Notes: a model not told the origin generated them from the letters alone. A DNA stretch of 64,000 nucleotides from Lithodes maja (GCA_037953745.1 JBAKBP010004425.1:62001-126000), one strand, 5' to 3'. Shown: positions 11,708 through 24,694, numbered from the stretch's first letter. Translations and numbers: made by a program.

Positions 11708-13775
11708 GCTGAATAAAACGGCATGACAGCCAGCATCTTATCAGTTTAGGAGTTAAATCCGCCCACATAACGAGAGAGCTCCCTAAATGTAGTATTATCA
11801 AATTAATTGTATCCAGTTTGGAATCATTACACACATTTATATATTTAACCTTTAATTAATTGTGACTTATTAAAAACTAGCTTACATTTCTGTAATTTTT
11901 AGGTGGATGGTAAATGTGTCATCAAATTTATACCAATAAAACTATTACTTTAAAATGTTAAGTGGGTATAACTAATCAAAGGTAGTATTGAACTTTGCTT
12001 AATACTATTAATGGTAAATATTTGTTTATGTCTTATATACAAATAAGACCTGGAATGAAATTATCATCTCAAAATAGGATTGAGATTTAAAAATAGATAA
12101 TAACTAGCTGGAGTACAGTACTTGACTTGTGTAGTATTCAACCTATGACATGAGAAGTGGTTACATTCACAAAAGCTGTGTCTAATTGAATGCAGAAATG
12201 TATTTTGTGAGGTGCATTTTCTCCTGACCTTTTCATCAAGATATAATTAAAGTTTGAGATTGAACTTACACGTTTGTATCCCCATTTGTAAAAAAAAAAT
12301 AAAAAAATAAAAATAAAATGTATCTGAGTATCTTTTCTCTACTACTTGATAGGGCTTTATTGATGTAAAATTAATTTGGAATAAGTAAGTTTGATCTCTG
12401 ATGTACAGTATATTATAATATTTTCTTAATAAAATTATTTTATGGAATGGTGCATTATGAAAAATGTTAAAGATTCATATATAAGTGTCAAGATTCGGTA
12501 ATATCCATTACATACAATTAAGTACCATATATTGTACAGATAAAATTATATTATTGTACAGTATTTGTGTTTATGGGATGTTATGTCTTCAAGCAAAGGG
12601 ACCATTATTCCTCTGGTGCAAACCTCATACTCCAGTAAGCCACCCAAACATGGAGGAAACTCATTGCCAGGACAACATTACGGAGAAAGGAAAGCAGAAG
12701 AAGAAAAGAAATATCATCAAAGTTGACGCCCGGGCACCTGTAATCCGAGTGATCTACTGCAGCAGTACCAAGCGTCCTGAGTTCGTATGGAGCAGTCTCC
12801 ATTTACCCAGATGCACCTAAAATACCCAAGAATCTGTTCCCTATCGCCTGATAGCACCAGATATCCCGACATCTGCATGAAGGAGAGGCTGTGGTAGAAG
12901 AAGAGAGTGACCAAGCAGATGTTATTGGATTATCCCAAGGCTAGAAGACAGGAAGACTGACAATGACATTATATTAATGGACCTATTGGCCCCACAGAGG
13001 ATTGACATAAAGAGATAAATAGATCTGGCCGTGCAAAATATATATTGATATCACCTATATTAATGACAAACAATAGAACAATTACAACATACAACAATTG
13101 ATGAAATAAAAGCAAACCTGAGTTAACGGAATATTTTCCAATTGTTAGGAAAGGGAGAAGCTATTAGATATGTAGGAGTTACGCATTAATAGTATATATC
13201 ACACATAGTTCAATTTTGTAGTCTTAAGGATGTTTGCAGGTAAATGTGAGCGGACCATGAGGGATAGTTGCCTGCTTCGTCTGTAGATTTACACAAGACT
13301 AGTTGTTTACGTAAATGTCGGATTTGTAAAGGTAACTCCTGGATCTTGTCCGAAGTCTAGTATAATAATTGTGATAGTTGAGTTTAGATGGTAGCTAGTC
13401 AGGAAAGGTGAGAGACCGCCCTTAGGGAAACTTTTCTTTATGTTCTAAGGAAATTGATTATCAGATAATCATATTATCACATACGTCAGTATGCTACCGT
13501 AATGCAAATGTTTATAATTCATATAGGTGTAACACGCTATATGTTGCCGTGATCTAATTTGTTGTATTTGAAGTATTAGTATGACTTGAAATGCGAGCCC
13601 GAAAAAAAGTAAATCAGTGAAAAAGCACTCAAAGTGATAAATTGTTATGGGAATTCCGAAGAACAGGTTTATGCACTGTGGGTCGCAATACTCAAACCCT
13701 TCTTATGCTTGAACATAGCTTGGTCCGGAATGATAAATACTAATATATTGGAGATTTATATAATATATTTATATA

Positions 13776-13815
<40 letters not shown>

Positions 13816-13940
13816 ATACCTGATACAAGAGATTAATTAAAGTGAAGTCTATGATCAATTGTCGAAATATATAAACCCTATTATTATAAAATTGTTAGAT
13901 GTTATACAACAAAAGCCACGATCCTCATGTGCATTGGGTT
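11708..13940. other. AT-rich insert DNA, no gene seen
   Basis: Very AT-rich, with an A-rich tract near 12287-12317 and a (TA)n tract at about 13779-13811. A GC-richer island at 12590-12950 has a 111-codon frame (12485-12820) with no recognised motif. Nothing here can be assigned to a gene. Confidence 0.55.
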
Positions 13941-13945
13941 ATTGA

Positions 13946-14740
13946 GTGCGTGGGATAATAGATGGGTTTGGTCTGTGTCAGTCCTGTACAGATCCCGAGG
14001 TTGCTCCCTGGGTGTTGCCTGAGGTGAATTTCTGTAGGCATTTTGCAGGCACGAGGAGTTCCATCGCTCCACAATGTCTTCAACACGTCTTGTTTTTAGA
14101 GCGTTCTTCCAGTCATGATGATGATTTGCTTTTCTATACTGATGGTTCTAAGTCTGTCTCTGGTGTTGGTTTTGGGATTGTGTTCCCCGATTTTAGCTGT
14201 GAGGTAGTCTTTTGGCTGCCTCCATTTTAACTCCTGAGTTGTGTGCTATCATTTTAGATCTGAAATATATTTGCTCACCAGGACTATAGTTTTATGTTTT
14301 CTAGTGACTCAGTAGGGGTAGCCTACTTATGGCCTTGGAGTCTCTAAATTTTACTCATCCTATTGTTACAGTAATTTTGCAGTGACTGTTTCTCATTCAC
14401 TGGAGAGGAAAAATTATGATTTGTTGCTGAATTACTATACATGGGGTCAGTGGTACAGAGAGTGCAGATGTGTTGGCACAGTTTGCCGTTTTGCGCCTTT
14501 CCCATGCACATTACTGTATGCTGCTGCTGAGGTGCAGAAGTGTTCAGCCATTCTGTGATGACTATCATTTACCCCTTACTGTCAGGCACTTGCTGGTTTA
14601 ATTTCCCAGTCTGGGTATTTGTGTCGGAGATTGCTGTCTCGGCACCGGCGAATGGATGGTGCTAACTACCTGTCTCTGGTGCTTTGGGGGCAACCTGGTT
14701 CCCCTGTAAGAGATGTAAATGGCCACTTTCGCTTTTTATG
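13946..14740 (+). pseudogene. I/Jockey-type LINE ORF2, RNase H and C-terminus
   Basis: Frame 13946-14230 contains PWVLPEVNFC and then FYTDGSKSVSGVGFGIVFPD, the first strand and catalytic Asp region of an RNase H domain as found after the RT in I-group LINEs. Downstream, broken frames keep an SADVLAQFA-like block (about 14463-14490) and a terminal HRRMDGANYLSLVLWG stretch (about 14640-14690). It continues the RT at 10150-11160 in the same orientation, with about 2.8 kb of other DNA between them. Confidence 0.7.
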
Positions 14741-14744
14741 ATTA

Positions 14745-15390
14745 TATTTTATTATTTATATTATAAATCAAGAACAAAATTGATTTACTTTTGTTTTGTG
14801 TATGGATATCTGCTATTCATCATACAGTTTTAATTTGATAGTGCCTGTGCATCTATTATAGCTTATAAGGTACCATATGACCTAGATGTTGCGGTGCCAA
14901 GTTTGTTTTATCAATAAAACTATCCATACCTTCTGGGAGACAGACCTCACTCCCTCTGGTCTCGCATAATCTTCTCCACTCTCGACGTATCGTCTTTTAT
15001 TCTTTATCTGTTCTTCCTGCTTCTATAATAATTGTTCTCCTTCCCCATTTCATTTCTTTATTAGCTGCCCTTCCACCTCCTTTACTATTCTACATATTCG
15101 CTGCTCTCTCTAGTATACTGTTTTCCATCTCTATCTCGTGTATCTCTCTATACTCTCGTTCTTCTCTCTATTCGTTCTATCCTTCTTTCTTCTCACTCTC
15201 CATATTTTCCCTCTATCAACATTCTGAGAGACGGCTTTGACTCCCCTTTCTCTCACCTCCCTTTATACTGCCTTTTCTATATATCTTTCCTCCATCTATG
15301 TCCTCTTTTCTTTCCGTAGGTCATATCCTCTCTACTCCTGTCATTCCCTCTCGATTCTTCTTTCTTCTCAATCTATCTTTTTTCCTTGAA
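14745..15390 (+). repeat. AT-rich then CT-rich low-complexity DNA
   Basis: From 14745 to 14935 the sequence is AT-rich and featureless. From about 14940 it becomes strongly pyrimidine-rich with many CTCT and TTCC words. It leads directly into the 74-bp minisatellite and probably supplied its first unit. Confidence 0.6.
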
Positions 15391-15765
15391 TCTCCATCCT
15401 TCTTTATGGTTCCTTATTATCCCTTACTCCACCTTCCGGAAGACGGCCCTCTCTCCCCTATCAATCTCCATCCTTCTTTATGGTTCCTTATTATCCCTTA
15501 CTCCACCTTCCGGAAGACGGCCCTCTCTCCCCTATCAATCTCCATCCTTCTTTATGGTTCCTTATTATCCCTTACTCCACCTTCCGGAAGACGGCCCTCT
15601 CTCCCCTATCAATCTCCATCCTTCTTTATGGTTCCGTATTATCCCTTACTCCACCTTCCGGAAGACGGCCCTCTCTCACCTATCAATCTCCATCCTTCTG
15701 TATGGTTCCTTATTATCCCTTACTCCACCTTCCGGAAGACGGCCCTCTCTCCCCTATCAATCTCC
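15391..15765 (+). repeat. 74-bp minisatellite, 5 copies
   Basis: Unit starts (TCTCCATCC) at 15391, 15465, 15539, 15613 and 15687 are exactly 74 bp apart, with only a few substitutions. The unit has no stop in any plus-strand frame, and since 74 is not a multiple of 3, all three plus frames stay open (175, 185 and 192 codons). These frames are a repeat artefact, not genes. Confidence 0.92.
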
Positions 15766-15780
15766 CTTTGTTATATGTTT

Positions 15781-16618
15781 CCCCTTTATCATTATTCCCC
15801 CTTTCACATCTCCCTTCTTTCCTGATTCACTCATATTTATATATTATTTCCTTTCATCCTTTCTTCTCATTATTTTCCTCTCCATTCTTCCTTCCTTCCT
15901 CTATTTCGAGAATAGAGGGAATAATGTGTGCACACTCTCGTAGCTACGGGCACATTAAACTATGGACTACTAGTACTCCTGTGTGTGCCTGTGTGCACAT
16001 TATCGCAGTGTTGTTATTATGTGCCCGTGAACCTATTGTATGTTCTACACACGCTTAGGGTATCATTCATACATGCTGCTGCAGCCAACACACCATTTCC
16101 GCGCCCTGGGTTGAACGCCAAAATGTACACAATTGAAATCTACCACATATATACTGTATATTTATACTATGTAAATGACGCCTGGTTCTCACTTTTGTTA
16201 CTACGCATCTCCTATGCAGGTGACACTGTATGGGATAACTGTATATCAATTTACCTATATGTTTCTAAGTTTAATATACAGTAGATGTATTATTTAGGCT
16301 GCATTAAAGATGGATAACATTTGGTGTATGCAAATCCTTGGGCATCTTCTATTTCTGTCGTAGATAATACCGCCTTCTCTACACCCTCCTCTTCCTTCAT
16401 ATTTTGTTGCACATGGAATCCCAAGAATAGTTCACAATGCCTTCTATGTCACCTCTTAGTTTCTCTATTTTAGTTTCCGAATCAAAAGCGGTTGTTGTGT
16501 GTACAGTATGTGCACAACAAACTCATTTGCTCTCGTTTTCCCGACTTGACTCTTCTGAATGTTCTACTCTGTGTGCCAAATTTTTCTGTCATTCTCAAAT
16601 TTAATATTTCTATGCTGT
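15781..16618. other. No gene seen
   Basis: Pyrimidine-rich at first, then mixed AT-rich sequence. Open frames here are short extensions of the minisatellite frames. Confidence 0.55.
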
Positions 16619-18496
16619 CTATATCTCCCGTAACTCTACTGAGTAGGAGCGAGACTGTGTTGAAAGGCGGGTGCATTGCACTCGCCGCAAGGGTGGGGGT
16701 ATGCATTCAGAAAGCTCTGAAGAACACTGATTGTTATAATAGCGATAGAAGAGAGAAAGATATGCAAAATTGTGGCATGTAGAAAGAGAATGTAGGGAAC
16801 TAGAAAGAGGCAGCAAGACGATGAGGGGAAATGTTTTTGATTCTACTCTTTTTTTCAGATGAGGTATAGGTGGAACCACCCCACACATGCGAACAATGCT
16901 TGATACATGGTCGCACTGTGCCCCTATACAGATAAACATGCTGTGCGGGAGTGAAGAACCCAGGGAGACGGTTGAGCACACTTAAATTTTGGGAAGCTGT
17001 TTTAGCAAGAGTGGAAATATGATTTTTCCAAGAAAGGTGGGATGAACAAGACACACCTAGAATATTGAGAGAAGATGAAGAGTTGATTTGTGTATTGTTG
17101 AAGAATAGTTGATAGTTTTGCGGGATATTGCGACGGGTAGTTAGAGGGAGAAATTGTGACTTGGAGGCGTTGAAAGTAACAAGATTTTCTCTGCCCCAAT
17201 CAGATATAATTGATAGATCAGAAGATAGGCGCTCTATGGCTCTGTTATGTATGGTCTGGAGTGCTTGCATGCTGGGTTGTTGTGAAAAACTAGTTGAATA
17301 GTGTAAGGTAGAGTCATCAGCATATGAGTGGTTTAGGACTAGAGGTACAGTTGAGGAGATCATTAATGAATATTGGAAAGAGAATTGAAGACAGGACAGA
17401 ACCCTGAGGAACAATTACTTTGATAGGTTGAGGAAGTGAGTGATGGCAATCCATAACTGCAGGTCCACTATGGAGCGGTCTGAAAGAAATTTAGAGACGA
17501 AGGCACAGATAGAGGGATAGAATCCGAAGGAGGGTAGTTTGGAAATTAGAGATTTGTGCCAGACTCTATCGAAGGCTTTCAATATGTCTAGCACAATAGA
17601 AAAAGTCCTATCAAAGTCTCAAATGGAGGATTACCAAGAGTTATTAAGATAAGCAAGAAGATTACCGGTAGAGCGGCCCATAAGGAAACCGTACTGGCGA
17701 TCTGAAAGTAGTTTATTGGAAGATAATACTTAACACATTTTGAATTAAGAATAGTTGCAAAACCTTTAGAGATGCAAGAAATGAGATCAATTGGACGATA
17801 GCTGGAGGGTTGAGAGCGGTCACCCTTCTTTGGGACAGGTTGAATGAAAGCAAACTTCCAGCAAGAACAAAAACGTTATAGGTATGACAGAGACAAAAGA
17901 GTTTGCCTAGGCAGGGAGTCAGCACAGAATATATTTTTTTTAGTACAACAGGTTTAACACCATCCGTTTTGTGTGCCTTCTTAGTATTAAGCGAAGAGAG
18001 GGTAGAGAGTACATCCTTAGAAGAGATTACGATATTAGGCATAACTAAGTGAGAGGGTGTGGAGAGGGAGGAGTAGCACCTGAATCATCCGAGGTGGAGT
18101 TTTTAGTGAATGTTTGAGCGAAGAGTTCAGCTTTGTCAGAGGAAGAGGTGATGATGGTACCGCCAAAGAAGAAACGAGGAGGGAAAGACATGAAAGTGAA
18201 ATTGTTTGAAAGGTTTTTGGCTAGATGCCATAAAGCTTGTGAAGAGCTAGAGTTGGAAAGTTAAGAGCATTTGTTATTGATGACAGAGTTTTTGGCTAGT
18301 CGAAGGACAGATTTGGCCTTATTCCGAGCAGAAACAGATAAGTACATGATTCTTGATATTGAAAGCGACTGTACCGTTTGAATGCTTCCTCCATTTTTCG
18401 GACAGCAGTAGAACAAGCGTGAGTGAACCATAATTTTTGTGAGTTAGTTTGAGAGAAAGAGAATGAGATATATGCTTCCATGTTCAAAATCATTAC
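16619..18496 (-). pseudogene. Type-3 LINE reverse transcriptase
   Basis: Degenerate RT read right to left. Segment 18042-17713 has MPNIVISSKDVLSTLSSLNTKKA. The middle part (17700-17415) keeps fragments such as a VSLDI-AFDRVWH-like block on broken frames. Segment 17414-16800 has YADDSTLHYSTS (17311-17325 encodes the catalytic YADD), a SDLSIISDWG block, a NASKSQFL block and GTVRPCIKHCSHVWGGS. The last part ends RRVQCTRLSTQSRSYSV. At least four frameshifts or stops. A shorter piece of the same type lies at 44530-44975. Confidence 0.8.
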
Positions 18497-18927
18497 TTAA
18501 CCCACTGAACCCCAGCGACGCAAACAGTGCACCGGCAATGTATTTTTCCCCCAACCCCAGCGTCACATAAGGTGCGTCACGGTTAATTACTCCGGTCCTA
18601 TGGTACCTAGAGGGCTCAGACTTGTATGGGAACTGTGTATGTATCCCACGCAACAATGCCGATGGTTGAAAACTCTCAAAGTTGAACTGCGTGCGCGTGA
18701 GCGCGCAAAAACCTGTTTTTGCCTGTTTTTGCCTACCCATTTCCCCTCATGTAAATCCGACTTTCAGGCGCACCGTAGGACCCCTTAATGACCTAGGGGA
18801 TCGGTTTTTTGTGGGTTTACCTTCATTCCTAACCCATTCCTGGTGTTTTCTGGATTTTCTTTTTTTCAAAACTTGCCGGTCCTGGGTGGTACATTTATTA
18901 TTAACTAGCAGGGGCTCAGTGGGTTAA
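18497..18927 (+). mobile_element. TTAA-flanked MITE family A, copy 2
   Basis: TTAA at 18497-18500 and 18924-18927. Ends are near-perfect inverted repeats: TTAACCCACTGAACCCC on the left and GGGGCTCAGTGGGTTAA on the right. Homologous over most of its length to the copy at 9604-10002 in opposite orientation. No transposase. Inserted in the type-3 LINE, whose coding sequence resumes on either side. Confidence 0.85.
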
Positions 18928-19145
18928 AAAATGCTTTTGGCACTCGCTGATGGACCTTGGCCACGGAAGCAAATATTATTCCATGGGATATCAAAGAAGT
19001 ACTGCCATAGAGTCCCCCAGACAGCAGCGCCAAATTACCCGAAGAGCCACCGGCTGGGGGGGGGGGTTCAGAAGGCCGCACTGGAGAGACAGGACAGGTG
19101 ACAGAGATAAAGTTATAATTGAAGGAGCCCAACGGAGGGAGAAGA

Positions 19146-19950
19146 TTTATAGTGTAAGTAGAAGGATTTAGTGATCTCCTTTCTTATCTTACTACCTCTT
19201 GGACATCCTCCTTTCGGAAGTTAGGCAGAACCTTTTCTATTATGCTAGACATATCCAAGACCTTCGATAGACTGTGGCACAATACCCTTGTTTCTAAACT
19301 ACCATAATTCGTTGCTATTCCTCTACCCGTGCGCATATCTTCAATTCCATAGGATACAAACACACATACTCTATGATGCACTATTACCCCCCACCCCCCC
19401 CCAAACAAACACAATCTTTCACACACATAAACATCCTCCAATTTATAGTGCATGTGGGTCGGTATGAGAAACACCACAGTATGGCTCATACTGAGTAACA
19501 TGCAACATAAATACAAGCGCCACCTATCACTTATATTTTTGTCTGTGTTGCCATCTTAATATATTTTTGTCTGTGTTGCCATCTTAATACATTTTGGGAA
19601 ACCGGTCCTAACTATCCATTATCTCACTATCACTCACTCTCTCTCTCTCTCTCTCCTTCCTTTCTTTGCACACATATATGTTACTTGTTATGCGGCGCTA
19701 TAATCCAGCACGCTTTAGGAATATGTTCTTATAAGCCCTATGAAGGTAACTCAGAACGTGATACTGCTCGACAGGAGCATAACTAGCATTGATATCAATA
19801 TTTCATAGTTCACTCAATCTTCACCAAAGACAATGAATACACCCAATTAGGAACACAAGTTGTATTTCTTATATAGCTAGGGTACATAGCCTAGCTCAAA
19901 ACCATCCGGATCTTAGTTATATAACTCTAAGTCCAATGGTAAATTTGGTG
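19146..19950. other. No gene; 28-bp duplication and (CT)n
   Basis: A 28-bp unit beginning ATATTTTTGTCTGTG occurs twice in tandem at about 19529-19586. A CT dinucleotide tract lies at about 19636-19655. Nothing else recognised. Confidence 0.6.
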
Positions 19951-20130
19951 ACTAAAATAAGTTGAGAATATCTACTCATTCAACATTCATGGTGTCACAA
20001 CATAGCATCAAATAAGTTGAGAATATCTCTACTCATTCAACATTCATGGTGTCACAACATAACATCAAATAAGTTGAGAATATCTCTACTCATTCAACAT
20101 TCATGGTGTCACAACATAACATCAAATTGA
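19951..20130 (+). repeat. 57-bp tandem repeat, about 3 copies
   Basis: Units begin AAATAAGTTGAGAATATC and contain CATTCATGGTGTCACAACAT. GTTGAG recurs at 19961, 20016 and 20073, a period of 57 bp with one copy 2 bp shorter. Confidence 0.9.
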
Positions 20131-20559
20131 AATAGCAATAATTCATAATATAAATCATAAATGACAATGACAATATATATAAATAATAAACTATTCAAGG
20201 GTTCAGATGAAATAATAGTAAACAAAGTTAATGCAACCTTGGATACTGAAAGTGAAGCGCGTGCCTAGGGGTTTAGTTCAAGTGTACTGAGAGGGCGGAT
20301 AAATAAACAAACTGAATATGGAACTATAGGACTAGGATGGAGATATACAAATTTGACTTTAGTCCGAGTTATAGAGAAAGACCAATTGGATTTAAATTAC
20401 AATATCAGAATGGTGAATAAATATACATCAAGTATACGAAAAATAAAAGTTAGCCGAAGTCGTTGCTAAATATGATAGCACTGTGGGAACTCAAATTCAC
20501 AGAATGTGTAGTGAATAAAATTAACCAAAAGAGGTTAGAACACAGTAATTATAAATGGA
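20131..20559. other. AT-rich spacer with degenerate satellite-like words
   Basis: Contains isolated words such as CACAGAA and GTAGTGAATAAAA (about 20497-20520), which resemble the satellite that follows and may be an eroded edge of the array. Confidence 0.5.
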
Positions 20560-23052
20560 AACTCACAGAACTGGAAAATATAATGGGGATCGCCAACATA
20601 AGTGGCGGAACGAATAATGAAATAAAATGACTTCACAGAACTTTAGTAGTGAATCACAATAGCCAGAATATATAAACTGGGAATAAAAAATAAAATGAAA
20701 TCACAGAACTATGGTAGTGAATCAAGATAGCCAGAATATATAGGCTGGGAATATAAAATAAAATGACTTCACAGAACTATAGTAGTGAATCACAATAGCC
20801 AGAATATATAGGCTGGGAATATAAAATAAAATGACTTCACAGAACTATAGTAGTGAATCACAATAGCATAATATATAGGCTGGGAATATAAAATAAAATG
20901 ACTTCACAGAACTATAGTAGTGAATCACAATAGCCAGAATATATAGGCTGGGAATATAAAACAAAATGACTTCACAGAACTATAGTAGTGAATCACAATA
21001 GCATAATATATAGGCTGGGAATATAAAATAAAATGACTTCACAGAACTATAGTAGCGAATCACAATAGCCAGAATATATAGGCTGGGAATATAAAATAAA
21101 ATGACTTCACAGAACTATAGTAGTGAATCACAATAGCCAGAATATATAGGCTGGGAATATAAAATAAAATGACTTCACAGAACTATAGTAGTGAATCACA
21201 ATAGCCAGAATATATAGGCTGGGAATATAAAATAAAATGACTTCACAGAACTATAGTAGTGAATCACAATAGCATAATATATAGGCTGGGAATATAAAAT
21301 AAAATGACTTCACAGAACTATAGTAGTGAATCACAATAGCATAATATATAGGCTGGGAATATCAAATAAAATGACTTCACAGAACTATAGTAGTGAATCA
21401 CAATAGCCAGAATATATAGGCTGGGAATATAAAATAAAATGACTTCACAGAACTATAGTAGTGAATCACAATAGCCAGAATATATAGGCTGGGAATATAA
21501 AATAAAATGACTTCACAGAACTATAGTAGTGAATCACAATAGCCAGAATATATAGGCTGGGAATATAAAATAAAATGACTTCACAGAACTATAGTAGTGA
21601 ATCACAATAGCCAGAATATATAGGCTGGGAATATAAAACAAAATGACTTCACAGAACTATAGTAGTGAATCACAATAGCATAATATATAGGCTGGGAATA
21701 TAAAATAAAATGACTTCACAGAACTATAGTAGTGAATCACAATAGCCAGAATATATTGGCTGGGAATATAAAATAAAATGACTTCACAGAACTATAGTAG
21801 TGAATCACAATAGCATAATATATAGGCTGGGAATATAAAATAAAATGACTTCACAGAACTATAGTAGTGAATCACAATAGCCAGAATATATAGGCTGGGA
21901 ATATAAAATAAAATGACTTCACAGAACTATAGTAGTGAATCACAATAGCCAGAATATATAGGCTGGGAATATAAAATAAAATGACTTCACAGAACTATAG
22001 TAGTGAATCACAATAGCCAGAATATATAGGCTGGGAATATAAAATAAAATGACTTCACAGAACTATAGTAGTGAATCACAATAGCCAGAATATATAGGCT
22101 GGGAATATACAATAAAATGACTTCACAGAACTATAGTAGTGAATCACAATAGCCAGAATATATAGGCTGGGAATATAAAACAAAATGACTTCACAGAACT
22201 ATAGTAGTGAATCACAATAGCATAATATATAGGCTGGGAATATAAAATAAAATGACTTCACAGAACTATAGTAGTGAATCACAATAGCCAGAATATATAG
22301 GCTGGGAATATAAAATAAAATGACTTCACAGAACTATAGTAGTGAATCACAATAGCATAATATATAGGCTGGGAATATAAAATAAAATGACTTCACAGAA
22401 CTATAGTAGTGAATCACAATAGCCAGAATATATAGGCTGGGAATATAAAATAAAATGACTTCACAGAACTATAGTAGTGAATCACAATAGCCAGAATATA
22501 TAGGCTGGGAATATAAAATAAAATGACTTCACAGAACTATAGTAGTGAATCACAATAGCCAGAATATATAGGCTGGGAATATAAAATAAAATGACTTCAC
22601 AGAACTATAGTAGTGAATCACAACAGCCAGAATATATAGGCTGGGAATATAAAATAAAATGACTTCACAGAACTATAGTAGTGAATCACAATAGCCAGAA
22701 TATATAGGCTGGGAATATAAAATAAAATGACTTCACAGAACTATAGTAGTGAATCACAATAGAATAATATATAGGCTGGGAATATAAAATAAAATTACTT
22801 CACAGAACTATAGTAGTGAATCACAATAGCCAGAATATATAGGCTGGGAATATAAAATAAAATGACTTCACAGAACTATAGTAGTGAATCACAATAGCCA
22901 GAATATATAGACTGGGAATATAAAATAAAATGACTTCACAGAACTATAGTAGTGAATCACAATAGCATAATATATAGGCTGGGAATATAAAATAAAATGA
23001 CTTCACAGAACTATAGTAGTGAATCACAATAGCATAATATATAGGCTGGGAA
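20560..23052 (+). repeat. 67/68-bp satellite array, about 36 copies
   Basis: The unit contains ACTTCACAGAACTATAG, GTGAATCACAATAG and TATATAGGCTGGGAATA. Two unit types alternate: type A has GCCAGAATAT (68 bp) and type B GCATAATAT (67 bp). The left edge is more diverged (20580-20720) and the right edge stops sharply after GGCTGGGAA at about 23052. Copies in the middle are nearly identical, which implies recent homogenisation. No stable coding frame crosses it. Confidence 0.95.
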
Positions 23053-23814
23053 CACCTTACGGTAGAATATAAATTCCCGAACTGATGTTAAAGTAATATT
23101 AACCGTATAACGTGGTTGACCGAATTAAGAAGTTGATTATAAATTCACAGGTCTGGATGTAAAATAAAAGCAGACAAAAAGAAAGCATAAAACTTTCAAT
23201 GCACAGAGTTTAAACTATACGGGGAAGAGAATAAAAGGAATTATGATTGGGATTCTAAATGAAATATAAAATAATTATTTATATATTTATATATAAGATA
23301 GAGTTAAGAACAAATATAAATTACGCTCCCTTTGAACACTTTACGATGCGGTTACGTACCCAGCAAAATAATAACACAATGAATAAGATCTGATAGTGTT
23401 CACGGGTAATTACGTATGGTGTATGGGTATAAATACTAGGTAAATCATATATATAACATTAATGTGGAATATAAATGGGTTATATCCAGATTGTTATAGA
23501 TATAGTAACCTTACATAGAGAATGTGTATTGTTCTCTCAACGCGAGGTAAAAGTTATGGGAAGGAGAGTCCGAAAAAGGCCTCTAAGATTACTATAATTT
23601 AAACACTAACATACCTTATAATTATAGCCTTCACAATAATTCCAAAATATAGTAACACAGAAACACTTAATTTGGGGAGAGGAGGAGGAGTAGGATCCGT
23701 GAGAGAGATCTGACCAACCGTATGGCTCGTAGTTTCCCCGTCTGTAGACTTCAGAGGGACACGCCGTTCTCACACACAACTAGCATTGTTCGTCTAGCTC
23801 GCCTACATACACTC
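23053..23814. other. AT-rich spacer, no gene seen
   Basis: Begins with a few eroded satellite-like words (TATAAATTCACAGG near 23140) and then carries nothing recognisable. Confidence 0.55.
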
Positions 23815-24628
23815 TCTTGGTCACTGCACCCTAGATCAGGGGTGTCAAACTCTTGGTCACTGCACCCTTGATCAGGGGTGTCAAACTCTTGGTCACTGCA
23901 CCCTTGATCAGGTGTGTCAAACTCTTGGTCACTGCACCCTTGATCAGGGGTGTCAAACTCTTGGTCACTGCACCCTTGATCAGGGGTGTCAAACTCTTGG
24001 TCACTGCACCCTTGATCAGGGGTGTCAAACTCTTGGTCACTGCACCCTAGATCAGGGGTGTCAAACTCTTGGTCACTGCACCCTAGATCAGGGGTGTCAA
24101 ACTCTTGGTCACTGCACCCTTGATCAGGGGTGTCAAACTCTTGGTCACTGCACCCTTGATCAGGGGTGTCAAACTCTTGGTCACTGCACCCTAGATCAGG
24201 GGTGTCAAACTCTTGGTCACTGCACCCTTGATCAGGGGTGTCAAACTCTTGGTCACTGCACCCTAGATCAGGGGTGTCAAACTCTTGGTCACTGCACCCT
24301 TGATCATGGGTGTCAAACTCTTGGTCACTGCACCCTTGATCAGGGGTGTCAAACTCTTGGTCACTGCACCCTAGATCAGGGGTGTCAAACTCTTGGTCAC
24401 TGCACCCTTGATCAGGGGTGTCAAACTCTTGGTCACTGCACCCTTGATCATGGGTGTCAAACTCTTGGTCACTGCACCCTTGATCAGGGGTGTCAAACTC
24501 TTGGTCACTGCACCCTTGATCAGGGGTGTCAAACTCTTGGTCACTGCACCCTAGATCAGGGGTGTCAAACTCTTGGTCACTGCACCCTTGATCAGGGGTG
24601 TCAAACTCTTGGTCACTGCACCCTTGAT
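23815..24628 (+). repeat. 36-bp minisatellite, about 23 copies, derived from a hAT end
   Basis: Each unit is TCTTGGTCACTGCA, then CCCTAGAT or CCCTTGAT, then CAGGGGTGTCAAAC. The last block equals the first 14 bases of the hAT element at 24629, and the middle block equals that element's 8-bp target duplication. Since 36 is a multiple of 3 and the unit lacks stops in several frames, it produces long frames on both strands (314 codons minus, 278 codons plus). Their 12-residue periodic peptides have no supporting features, so they are treated as artefacts. Confidence 0.93.
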
Positions 24629-24694
24629 CAGGGGTGTCAAACTCATTTGCTCTGGCGGGCCAAATTTGACACGGTACAATATTGTAGGGCCACA

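Larger units (their letters stand above)
16619..19145 (-). mobile_element. Type-3 LINE (non-LTR), decayed, split by a MITE
   Basis: Minus-strand order from 19145: late endonuclease-to-RT linker (GIIFASVAKVHQRVPKAF block at about 18930-19000), TTAA MITE at 18497-18927, then THACSTAVRKMEEAFKRY (about 18380-18440), RT and C-terminus down to 16619. The protein resumes on the other side of the MITE, showing that the MITE inserted into the LINE. Both ends of the LINE are truncated. Confidence 0.78.

Noticed and set aside
12485..12950. GC-richer island as a possible exon
   Set aside because: The 111-codon frame has no recognised domain, no convincing splice sites were noted, and it lies inside DNA inserted in a LINE.
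15298..16058. Three overlapping frames of 175-192 codons
   Set aside because: Artefact of a stop-free 74-bp tandem unit.
20560..23052. CRISPR-like array
   Set aside because: Units are contiguous near-identical satellite repeats without unique spacers, and the window is eukaryotic.
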